From the NCBI GenBank assembly GCA_030612605.1, contig JAUWNO010000008.1, forward strand, positions 1 to 17,188: 17,188 bases of DNA. The letters run 5' to 3'. Shown here piece after piece: positions 6,276-13,491 of this stretch. Positions within the stretch are counted from its first letter, which is position 1. Each line of letters starts with the position of its first letter. The notes beneath the pieces were generated by a model. That model was given only the letters and a program-made list of their open reading frames with translations, searched no databases and was not told the origin of the DNA. The translations under genes and the position numbers were made by a program. The stretch comes from Armatimonadota bacterium (GTDB taxonomy: Bacteria > Cloacimonadota > Cloacimonadia > Cloacimonadales > TCS61).

Positions 6276-9200
6276 ATGTCCATAGCGAAATTTTCAGTTA
6301 ATAATTCTGTTCTGATAAATATGATAATGCTGGTGGTTTTTATCGTGGGAATTTATACTATGATCGAAATCCCAAAAGAAGAAATGCCGGCTGTAGATTT
6401 TGGCTCTTTCATTATAGTAGTTATGTATCCGGGAGTTTCTTCTGCGGAAATGGAGCAGTTGGTTATTCAGAAAATAGAAGAAGAAATAACGGATGTAGAT
6501 AACATCGATTATATCGAATCCACTGCCACAGAAGGGAAAGCAGTTATTTATATTGTTTTTGAACCTGATGCGGACATCGATAAAGCGGAAAACGACTTGC
6601 GTGCGGAATTGGATAAAGTCAGAGATTTGCCGGATGATGCGAGTGATCCTTACATGCTTCGTCTGAATATGCGGGAAGTGAATGAGATGTGTGCAGTTGT
6701 TATCGGTGGCGATTTTTCCGGGAATGCCATCAGAGAAATATCAGAAGATCTGAGAGATGGCTTTCTTGATATTGAATATGTATCCAAAGTAGATATTCAC
6801 GGTACACGCGAACGAGAAATATGGATTGAAGGTGATGCTAAAAAACTGGATGAATACGGGCTGTCTCTAAACGATCTGCAAAATGTAATTATCATGCGGA
6901 ATATGAATGTTCCCTGCGGAACTGTAAAATTCGGCAAAGCAGAATTCATTGTTCGAACTGTAGGTGAATTTGAAAATACACAGGAGATCAATGATCTGGT
7001 CATCAGGATGGATGCGAACGGACGTGCTATTAGAATTCAGGATGTGGCAACTGTTAACGATACCCTGGAAGAACGCAGCATTATTTCCAAACTGGATGGA
7101 AATCCCAGCGTCACATTATTCGTTTATAAAAAAGCTGATGGTAATATTATCAAAGTAGTGGAAGATATTCGCAATTATATTGAAAATTTTAAGAATGATA
7201 TTCCCGGATTGGAAGCTACTGTTAGAAATGATGGTTCCATAGATGTAAAAAACAGCGTTAATACTCTTGGTACTAGTGCCTTTTTCGGAGTTATCCTGGT
7301 CTTCATTTCCCTGTTTATATTTTTGGGATGGAGAAATGCTCTATTCGCTGCTTTTGGAATCCCTTTCAGTTTTCTTCTTACTTTTATATTGATGCAGTAT
7401 TTTGACGTAACAATGAATACCCTCACACTATTCGGACTGGTTCTGGTTCTAGGAATGATAGTTGATGATGCTATCATTGTGCTGGAAAACGTCCACCGAT
7501 ATGTAGAGATGGGAATGTCTACTAAAGAAGCAGCCATCAAGGGAACACAGGAAATAATGTGGCCTGTTATTGCAGCGGTAAGTACCACAGCAGCGGCTTT
7601 TGTTCCCATGCTGATGATGCAGGGTATGATGGGGAAATTCATGCGGGTTTTACCGATAGTTGTTTCATTGGCTTTATTAGCTTCATTGTTTGAAAGCCTG
7701 GTTATTCTGCCGTCTCACATTGCAGATTTTTCAAAACCGGTTACTTCCAAAAATAAGAAACCTCACAAAATTCATGATGCTCTGGTTAGAAAATATAAGC
7801 GGGCTATCAAATTTGTGCTTCGTCATCGTTTTCTTTCGGTTCTCGCTGTAGTTACAGCTTTGATCCTCTCGATTATGACAATTGTATTCAGGCTTGTTCC
7901 CTTTGAATTTTTTCCCTCACAAACTCCCAAAACCATCATACTTCGTTTACAAACACCCATTGGAACTAATCTGGATGTAACTAATGAAGTGGTTTCCAAT
8001 ATAGAAGAATATATTCGCACTATGAAAGAAAGAGAGGATATTGAAGCAGTTGTGACCACAGTGGGAATGATGGCAAGAAATCATCGCTGGGATACAAAGA
8101 CAAACAATGCTCAGTTAAGAATAGATCTGAGAGATATCGATGATATGACGTTCTCGCATGATCAGATAAAAAATTCTATCCGCTCTTTTCTGAAGGGACT
8201 TCCCGGATTATACACATATCAATTTGCAAAACCAAGCCAGGGACCTCCTACGGGAGATGATATTGAGATCAGAGTAAAAGGAGAAAACCTGGAGCGGTTG
8301 GAATATATCGGGAATATCATTAAAGATGAACTGTCAAATATCCCGGGTGTTGCAGATATCGAAGATAGTTTTATGCCCGGAAAGAAAGAAGTACAGATCA
8401 TTCCAAGACACGAAAAGCTTGCTGTATATGGTCTTACAGTATCGCAGATCGCCGGTTTAGTGCGTACTGCTTCGTATGGTTCCACAATTTCCAAATATAG
8501 AGGAAAAGGAACAGATGAATATGATATCGTGCTTCGTTTGCAGCAAGATCAAATCGATGATCTGAATAACCTGGAAAATTTGAAGATACGTACTATGAGG
8601 GGTGATTTGATAGCTTTGAAAGATCTGGCAGAATTTGAGATCATATCAGGATTGTCTCAGATAAACCATCGTAATAAAAAACGGATAATTACTGTTACTG
8701 GTAATAATTCATTCTACCAGGTAGGTAATAAAACGAAAAAGAGAACCACAGATGAAGTAGTGCAGATACTTATGGGAAGCAAAATTACAGGAGAAAAAGG
8801 AACTCTCTCAAATTTCCAGCAGCGTTTTCCCGGCTATCAACTTGAATTTGGCGGTGTTGCAGAGGAACAGAGAAAATCTTATAACTCTCTCTTCCTGGCT
8901 TTTGGGGTTGCAATTCTATTGATATTCACCATCCTCGCTGCTCAGTTCAAATCGTATGTTCAGCCATTCATAGTGATGATGACCATCCCCTTCTCCTTGA
9001 TCGGCGTTATCGTGGGACTGTTGGTTACCGGTTTACCTGCTTCTCTCAATTCCCTGGTGGCTGTTGTGGCACTTGCCGGTGTGGTTGTGAACGATTCGCT
9101 GGTTCTGGTGGATTTCGTGAACAGGGAACGTGAACGGGGAGTGGACCGCTGGAATTCACTTATCAATGCCGGTGCACTTCGTCTCAGACCCATCATCCTC

Positions 9201-9437
9201 ACATCTGTTACTACTATTTTCGGATTGATGCCCATGATACTCTCCACTGCGGAAGCTGTTGCAGATTGGAAACCAATGGCTGTAAGTATAGCCTTCGGAC
9301 TGGCTTTTGCTACTATTTTGACACTGTTCCTGATACCGGTTATCTATTCTTTGATCGATTCCTTGTTTGGCAGGATCGGTGTTACAAGATTCAAAACGCA
9401 CTTGAGTTATAAGGAGTGCGTGGATTGTGAGGAATAG
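6276..9437 (+). CDS. RND-family efflux pump, inner-membrane permease (AcrB/HAE1-like)
   Basis: This 1053-residue protein is full length for the family. AGGAG (6266-6270) precedes the ATG. It has the expected plan: TM1 at about 11-30, a large periplasmic loop, a cluster of TM segments at about 335-480, TM7 near 520-540, a second periplasmic loop, and final TM segments from about 880. GMIVDDAIIVLENV (393-406) carries the TM4 aspartate pair Asp397/Asp398 used for proton relay. In TM10 the motif AGVVVNDSLVLVDF has Asn939 where AcrB has Lys940, a change seen in other branches of the family. The C-terminus is soluble and ends in a CVDCEE tail. Together with the adaptor and the TolC-like duct it would export small toxic compounds using the proton (or sodium) gradient; the substrate cannot be told from sequence. 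Confidence 0.94.
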   Translation: MSIAKFSVNNSVLINMIMLVVFIVGIYTMIEIPKEEMPAVDFGSFIIVVMYPGVSSAEMEQLVIQKIEEEITDVDNIDYIESTATEGKAVIYIVFEPDADIDKAENDLRAELDKVRDLPDDASDPYMLRLNMREVNEMCAVVIGGDFSGNAIREISEDLRDGFLDIEYVSKVDIHGTREREIWIEGDAKKLDEYGLSLNDLQNVIIMRNMNVPCGTVKFGKAEFIVRTVGEFENTQEINDLVIRMDANGRAIRIQDVATVNDTLEERSIISKLDGNPSVTLFVYKKADGNIIKVVEDIRNYIENFKNDIPGLEATVRNDGSIDVKNSVNTLGTSAFFGVILVFISLFIFLGWRNALFAAFGIPFSFLLTFILMQYFDVTMNTLTLFGLVLVLGMIVDDAIIVLENVHRYVEMGMSTKEAAIKGTQEIMWPVIAAVSTTAAAFVPMLMMQGMMGKFMRVLPIVVSLALLASLFESLVILPSHIADFSKPVTSKNKKPHKIHDALVRKYKRAIKFVLRHRFLSVLAVVTALILSIMTIVFRLVPFEFFPSQTPKTIILRLQTPIGTNLDVTNEVVSNIEEYIRTMKEREDIEAVVTTVGMMARNHRWDTKTNNAQLRIDLRDIDDMTFSHDQIKNSIRSFLKGLPGLYTYQFAKPSQGPPTGDDIEIRVKGENLERLEYIGNIIKDELSNIPGVADIEDSFMPGKKEVQIIPRHEKLAVYGLTVSQIAGLVRTASYGSTISKYRGKGTDEYDIVLRLQQDQIDDLNNLENLKIRTMRGDLIALKDLAEFEIISGLSQINHRNKKRIITVTGNNSFYQVGNKTKKRTTDEVVQILMGSKITGEKGTLSNFQQRFPGYQLEFGGVAEEQRKSYNSLFLAFGVAILLIFTILAAQFKSYVQPFIVMMTIPFSLIGVIVGLLVTGLPASLNSLVAVVALAGVVVNDSLVLVDFVNRERERGVDRWNSLINAGALRLRPIILTSVTTIFGLMPMILSTAEAVADWKPMAVSIAFGLAFATILTLFLIPVIYSLIDSLFGRIGVTRFKTHLSYKECVDCEE

Positions 9438-9489
9438 AATTTCATCGCAAAGACGCAAAGAAAGGCAACCACGAAAGCGGGAATCTTTT

Positions 9490-9604
9490 TTACACTTTTC
9501 GGGGGATAAATTCCCATCTATCTTACACTTTTTGAGGGATAAGTTTTTATTCCTTTACACTTTTTGGGAGATATTTATTGATGTTTGCAGCACTTTTTGG
9601 GAGG
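9490..9604 (+). repeat. Four-copy 32-33-bp tandem repeat leading into the DUF4143 ATPase gene
   Basis: The core TTACACTTTTTGGGRGAT begins at 9490, 9523, 9555 and (as CAGCAC) 9588, a spacing of 33, 32 and 33 bp. The half after the core varies between copies. Each core carries a purine-rich GGGGG, GAGGG or GGGAG run, and the last one (GGGAGG, 9599-9604) is the ribosome binding site of the gene at 9612. The regular spacing of about three helical turns suggests repeated protein binding sites, or duplication of a leader segment. The first bases after the pump gene (9438-9489) hold nothing else recognisable. Confidence 0.7.
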
Positions 9605-9611
9605 TAATTAA

Positions 9612-10916
9612 ATGAAACGAAGTATATACGATAAATTAATTTCCTGGAAAAATGACAGCAAACATAAACCCCTTTTGTTACAAGGAGCGCGTCAGGTTGG
9701 AAAGACTTATCTCATTAATGAATTCGGACATAAAGAATATTCAAATTTCATTCATCTTAATTTCGAGCAGAATCCGGAACTCAGTAGTTTATTCCAAAAA
9801 GAACTGAAACCGGAAAAGATCATCGATAACATAAGCCTTTATCTCGGGCAAAAAATAACTTCTGATGATACCTTGATTTTTTTTGATGAAATACAAGCTT
9901 CACCTAAAGCATTAACAAGTTTAAAATATTTTTGCGAAGAGACACCGGAGTTTCATATAATATCAGCCGGTTCTTTATTGGGAGTAAGTGTAGGAAAAGA
10001 AAGCAGTTTTCCGGTGGGGAAAGTAAATTTTATGAAATTGTATCCGATGTCTTTTTTTGAATATTTATATGCATTCGGAGAAAAGCTGCTCGCTGATACT
10101 CTGATAAGCAAAACTCCGGTAGAACCTTTTATCGAATTGATACACGAGAAATTGCTTTCACACTTAAAACTATATCTTTATCTCGGTGGTATGCCGGAAG
10201 TATTACAGGATTATTTGGATAATAAGGATATTAATACTGTCAGAAAAATACAAAACGAAATACTTGAAGCTTATAAAAGAGATTTTTCTAAATATACCGA
10301 GAAATCTCAAGCTATTAAAACTTCCGAATTATGGAATTCCATACCTTACCAATTGGCAAAAGAGAATAAAAAATTTAAGTTCAGTGATGTACGTAAAAAA
10401 GCTCGCGCAACTACATTTGAGCAAACTATTGAATGGCTGAGAAAAGCAGGATTGATAAACGTAGTTTATAATATCAGTAAACCGAAACTCCCGCTTGCAG
10501 GTTACGCTGATTATTCCAAATTTAAGATTTATTTAATTGATTCGGGATTATTGGGAGCAATGTTAAATCTTTCTTCTGATATTATTATCAAACCGACAGA
10601 TATTTTCTCTGAATATAACGGAGCTTTTATAGAAAATTTCGTTGCTTCCGAACTCATTTCCTCTGAGCATAAAGATCTGTTTTATTGGACTTCAAAAAGT
10701 GATGCGGAAGTTGATTTTATTTTTCAAAAAGGCAACAATATTTATCCTTTGGAAGTAAAAAGCGGTTTTAACAGAAACATTAAAAGCCTGAGAAGTTATG
10801 CAGATAAATATAAACCTAAACTGATTTATCGTTGTTCACCCAGAAATTTTTTGCAACACGATAATTTTGTTAATATTCCGTTATATGCTGTTTTTTCATT
10901 AAGAAATATGCGTTAG
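9612..10916 (+). CDS. AAA ATPase with DUF4143 C-terminal domain (COG1373-type)
   Basis: This 434-residue protein has GGGAGG 7 nt before the ATG. The P-loop is GARQVGKT (25-32) and Walker B is IFFDEIQ (89-95). SAGSLLGVSVG (118-128) matches the sensor region of this family. LYLYLGGMPEVL (187-198) and the following winged-helix part (about 235-295) lead into the C-terminal DUF4143. That domain has nuclease-like features: Glu341 in FIENF, Asp368 in AEVDFI, and Glu381 and Lys383 in PLEVKSG, the arrangement of a PD-(D/E)XK core. The family is common and often multicopy in bacterial and archaeal genomes, but its biological role is not established. It stands alone behind a tandem-repeat leader and is followed by a 276-nt gap. 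Confidence 0.88.
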   Translation: MKRSIYDKLISWKNDSKHKPLLLQGARQVGKTYLINEFGHKEYSNFIHLNFEQNPELSSLFQKELKPEKIIDNISLYLGQKITSDDTLIFFDEIQASPKALTSLKYFCEETPEFHIISAGSLLGVSVGKESSFPVGKVNFMKLYPMSFFEYLYAFGEKLLADTLISKTPVEPFIELIHEKLLSHLKLYLYLGGMPEVLQDYLDNKDINTVRKIQNEILEAYKRDFSKYTEKSQAIKTSELWNSIPYQLAKENKKFKFSDVRKKARATTFEQTIEWLRKAGLINVVYNISKPKLPLAGYADYSKFKIYLIDSGLLGAMLNLSSDIIIKPTDIFSEYNGAFIENFVASELISSEHKDLFYWTSKSDAEVDFIFQKGNNIYPLEVKSGFNRNIKSLRSYADKYKPKLIYRCSPRNFLQHDNFVNIPLYAVFSLRNMR

Positions 10917-10981
10917 AATAATGCATCGTAAAGATTTATACGCCTTTGGTGTACGCTATTTTGTAAAATCAGATTTAATAG

Positions 10982-11092
10982 CCCAGCTGTTTTGAACACG
11001 TTAAATTTTTGTTTCTATTTAACTTGGTCACGGCTGGGAATGGATTGAGTGAGCTTTCTCATTCCTAATCCGGCAGTTGCCGGCTGGGAATG
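10982..11092. repeat. Compound palindromic repeat region
   Basis: Two structures lie side by side. The first (10982-11038) has outer arms CCCAGC and GCTGGG and inner arms TTAAAT and ATTTAA. The second (11060-11092) has outer arms CATTCC and GGAATG around a perfect CCGGCA-GT-TGCCGG hairpin (11070-11083). Each ends with the same 12-mer, CGGCTGGGAATG (11031-11042 and 11081-11092), so the GGAATG ends could pair alternatively with CATTCC at 11060. The CCGGCA core also occurs in the element at 789-908. No gene is seen between 10917 and 11192. Confidence 0.55.
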
Positions 11093-11192
11093 AAATAACG
11101 AAACTGTAAAAGATTTAGAATAAGATTACTTTGACAAAACTCTCATATAAGAATTCATTAGAAACAGAAACAAAAAAAAATAAGGAGCACAA

Positions 11193-11813
11193 ATGACACA
11201 ACACAAAGATATTCAAGACCCGAAGAAATTTTCGGAAGCTCATTACAGATACTTTGAAGCAAAACTTTTTTCTAAAGAGACAAGCAAAGAAGAACTCGAA
11301 GATATCTGTATGACGCTGGGGCATTTGCCAACTAAAGAAGCGCAGGATTTATTGGAAAAATTTAAACAAAGTGAAAGAGCAAAAGAAGTTGAGTGGCTGG
11401 AATGTGCCATCGATGAAGGAAAATTCCACTATCTTTGTTCGAATAATGAAAAAGAAGAAAGAGATATGATCGCTCTCAAATTGTATTTCAGGAAGGAAGA
11501 TGAAATTGTGGAGTTAATGGGAAAATGCCAGATTCTTGAGTTCCGTCTTCAACAATACAATATCGAATTAGATGCTTTAACCGAACTTCAAAAAGAAAAA
11601 CTTAGTGTGTCGGAAAAAGAAGACATCAAATATAGAATCTTAGCTCTCAAAGATATTATTGCAATTGAACAAAGCAAATTGGAAGAAACCAATACAGACA
11701 TCGAAATGATGGGAAAAATTAATAAAAAGATAAAGAAAAGTGTTACGACGGAACGTTATCAAAATTTGCAATTTTGGGATTTGAACGAAATTCATTTTGA
11801 TGGAGAAGAATAG
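11193..11813 (+). CDS. Hypothetical protein with C-terminal coiled coil
   Basis: This 206-residue protein has AAGGAG (11182-11187) before the ATG. I do not recognise the family. Residues 32-80 are helical, with a HEAT-like pattern (LEDICMTLGHLPTKEAQDLLEKF) followed by EVEWLECAIDEGKFHY. Residues about 100-182 are highly charged and heptad-like, predicting a coiled coil. The C-terminal tail is aromatic and acidic (YQNLQFWDLNEIHFDGEE). There is no signal peptide or membrane segment, so it is expected to be cytosolic. A TTGACA at 11131-11136 lies upstream, but its -10 partner is poor. It stands between two different AAA ATPases; nothing shows that they act together. Confidence 0.7.
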   Translation: MTQHKDIQDPKKFSEAHYRYFEAKLFSKETSKEELEDICMTLGHLPTKEAQDLLEKFKQSERAKEVEWLECAIDEGKFHYLCSNNEKEERDMIALKLYFRKEDEIVELMGKCQILEFRLQQYNIELDALTELQKEKLSVSEKEDIKYRILALKDIIAIEQSKLEETNTDIEMMGKINKKIKKSVTTERYQNLQFWDLNEIHFDGEE

Positions 11814-11815
11814 AT

Positions 11816-11854
11816 TGGTTGAATTTGTTGAATTAGTTGCACTGGGAAAAACTT
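11816..11854 (+). repeat. 39-bp direct repeat, left copy (flanks the DUF234 ATPase gene)
   Basis: It is near identical to the copy at 13330-13367. Both share TGGTTGAA, a 2-nt difference, the 14-mer TGTTGAATTAGTTG, a short variable part, and AAAACTT. It begins 3 nt after the stop codon of the hypothetical gene. Confidence 0.6.
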
Positions 11855-11898
11855 TGGATTCAAAACAGAATTATATTCAATGCTCCCTATTTCCCAGT
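11841..11898. repeat. 9-bp perfect inverted repeat, possible end-of-transcript hairpin
   Basis: ACTGGGAAA (11841-11849) pairs exactly with TTTCCCAGT (11890-11898), and a small GAAT-TAT-ATTC hairpin lies in the 40-nt loop. The left arm overlaps the direct repeat. ACTGG/CCAGT motifs recur after the right direct repeat as well. With no U-run it is not a standard terminator. Confidence 0.4.
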
Positions 11899-11934
11899 CT
11901 ATCACTCAGCCAAACTTCTCCTTGACAAAATTTA

Positions 11935-11968
11935 CTAACCTAACGCAGGTTACCCTAATGGAGGTTAG
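11935..11968 (+). promoter_or_regulatory. Leader with mutually exclusive stems at the ribosome binding site of the DUF234 ATPase gene
   Basis: CTAACCT (11935-11941) can pair with AGGTTA (11947-11952) or with AGGTTAG (11962-11968). The second partner overlaps the GGAGG (11960-11964) used by the ATG at 11972. One fold would leave the ribosome binding site free and the other would cover it. A TTGACA at 11922-11927 lies just upstream but has no convincing -10. The switch is an inference from complementarity only; the stems are short. Confidence 0.3.
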
Positions 11969-11971
11969 CTT

Positions 11972-13336
11972 ATGAAATTCTATGGAAGAAATGTAGAGAT
12001 CGATAAAATAAGAAGTTACTGGAATCAGGTAAAAACAGGAATTTCCAAAATATTGGTAATATCCGGTCGTAGAAGAATCGGGAAGACCAGGCTGGCTCTG
12101 GAAGCGACGTCAGATTTTCCCCGTCTTTATTTTTTTGTAACCAGAAAGAAAGTGACTGAATTGCTGCGGGATTGGTCGGTTCAGATCAAAGAAGCATTGG
12201 GTGATGTATTTTTTGGTGAATTCCGGGATATAGAAGATTTTCTTAATTTCCTGTTCGACTATTCAAAACAGAATCCTCTCATTGTGATCTTCGATGAATT
12301 TCAAAATTTTTCATATACAAATCCCGAAGTTTATTCGATATTTCAAAAAGTATATGATCTAAAGAAAGATGATTCAGCGCTTTTCTTGATAATAAGTGGT
12401 TCTTCCCATTCCTTGATGGAGAGAATATTCAAGGGAGCAAAAGAACCTCTTTTCGGAAGAGCATCCGAAATAATTAATTTATCATATCTTTCTCTAACAG
12501 ATCAGGCACAATTTCTTAAAGATCAGGGAATTACTTCGCAAAAAGAAAAGTTATTCTTTTTCGCAATATTCGATGGTGTGCCAAAATATTGGGAAGAGAT
12601 CGATTTCTACAAAGATAAATTATTTTCACACCGTATAAGAAAGCTCTTCCTGGAAAAAGACTGGATATGGGAAGAGGGAGAAAACATTTTGCGTGAAGAG
12701 TTTGGTAAGGACTATGTTTCCTATTTTTCAGTGCTTTCTTCCATTGCCAAAGGACGCAGGATCTTAAGCGAGATCGAGCAGTTTACAGGTATCAAGGAAG
12801 CAAGTGCATATTTGAAAAAGTTGGAAGATATTTATCGGTTTATCGAACGGAGAATTCCCGTTACCGAAAAGAGCAGGATCGGTTCACGGAAAGGACGGTA
12901 TTATCTACGGGATAATTTTTTTACCTTCTGGTTTGCCTTGGTGGAACCCAGGAGATATTTGAAAGAGATCGGGCAAAAGGAACAGGCGGTTAAAGGTCTT
13001 TTATCAAATCTGGAACAATTCAGCGGCAGAATGCTGGAAAAAATGGCGATCTGTACAATAATCGAAGAGAATCCCTTAAAAATCAACTTTACCAGAATTG
13101 GTAATTATTGGGATAGGAAAGGTGAGGTTGAGGTGGATGTGATAGTTTTGAAAGATGATACAAAGGATGCCTATTTATTTGAAGTCAAACGTAATAAACA
13201 GAAATTAACTTCATCCGTGATGGAAAAACTGAGAACAAAGGCAGCGAAGATTCCGGAGATTGCAGCATATAGGATACACACCGGATCTGTTTATCCCGAT
13301 AATGGTAATCTCGTGTTCGACCTTCGGAATGGTTGA
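11972..13336 (+). CDS. AAA ATPase with C-terminal DUF234 nuclease-like domain
   Basis: This 454-residue protein has GGAGG 7 nt before the ATG. It opens with MKFYGRNVEIDKI, the family's start motif. The P-loop is SGRRRIGKT (31-39), Walker B is LIVIFDEFQN (103-112), and the sensor-like ISGSSHSLM is at 141-149. This is the archaeal-type ATPase_2 fold. A winged helix (about 245-300) is followed by the DUF234 signature YYLRDNFFTFWFALVEP (310-326). The C-terminus has Glu356, Asp389 in EVEVDVI, and Glu404 and Lys406 in LFEVKRN, a PD-(D/E)XK-like core. It is related in plan to the DUF4143 protein upstream but clearly a different family. The function of these ATPases is not established. Direct repeats bracket the gene, the right one overlapping its stop codon, so it may have come in as a unit. 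Confidence 0.88.
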   Translation: MKFYGRNVEIDKIRSYWNQVKTGISKILVISGRRRIGKTRLALEATSDFPRLYFFVTRKKVTELLRDWSVQIKEALGDVFFGEFRDIEDFLNFLFDYSKQNPLIVIFDEFQNFSYTNPEVYSIFQKVYDLKKDDSALFLIISGSSHSLMERIFKGAKEPLFGRASEIINLSYLSLTDQAQFLKDQGITSQKEKLFFFAIFDGVPKYWEEIDFYKDKLFSHRIRKLFLEKDWIWEEGENILREEFGKDYVSYFSVLSSIAKGRRILSEIEQFTGIKEASAYLKKLEDIYRFIERRIPVTEKSRIGSRKGRYYLRDNFFTFWFALVEPRRYLKEIGQKEQAVKGLLSNLEQFSGRMLEKMAICTIIEENPLKINFTRIGNYWDRKGEVEVDVIVLKDDTKDAYLFEVKRNKQKLTSSVMEKLRTKAAKIPEIAAYRIHTGSVYPDNGNLVFDLRNG

Positions 13337-13367
13337 ACATGTTGAATTAGTTGAATTGGTAAAACTT
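13330..13367 (+). repeat. 38-bp direct repeat, right copy (overlaps the end of the DUF234 ATPase gene)
   Basis: It matches the left copy at 11816-11854, with the 14-mer TGTTGAATTAGTTG shared exactly. The TGA stop of the ATPase gene (13334-13336) lies inside it. The copies are too long and too diverged for a fresh target-site duplication, so a dispersed 3'-end repeat is an alternative explanation. Confidence 0.6.
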
Positions 13368-13395
13368 CCCACTGGTTTTGGGTCTTCTGTTTTTC

Positions 13396-13424
13396 TTGAC
13401 TTAAAATACAGTAATTAATATTTT
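13396..13424 (+). promoter_or_regulatory. Candidate promoter of the cas operon
   Basis: TTGACT (13396-13401) and TATTTT (13419-13424) are separated by 17 bp. They lie 67 nt before the cas6 start, in an otherwise non-coding 155-nt gap after an unrelated gene. The -35 box is good and the -10 box is moderate. Confidence 0.4.
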
Positions 13425-13444
13425 CTGCACGGTACAAAACTACA

Positions 13445-13460
13445 CCAGTTTCTATACTGG
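13445..13460. promoter_or_regulatory. Dyad just downstream of the candidate cas promoter
   Basis: CCAGT-TTCTAT-ACTGG is a 16-bp dyad 20 nt after the candidate -10 box. It could be an operator or a short leader hairpin for the cas operon. Related ACTGGGAA motifs occur at 11841 and, inverted, at 11890, so it may instead belong to the local repeat family. Confidence 0.3.
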
Positions 13461-13491
13461 GAATTGAATTGTAACAAGATTGAGGTATTTT

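Noticed and set aside
7175..7642. A 155-residue antisense frame opposite the pump gene
   Set aside because: It mirrors the codon bias of the RND gene on the other strand, lacks a ribosome binding site and has no recognisable domain. The same holds for the other antisense frames inside the efflux and cas genes.
9427..9615. A 62-residue frame whose product has an 11-residue period and overlaps the ATPase start by 4 nt
   Set aside because: The periodic protein is just the translation of the 33-bp DNA repeats. It has no ribosome binding site, starts inside the pump gene and has no recognisable fold.
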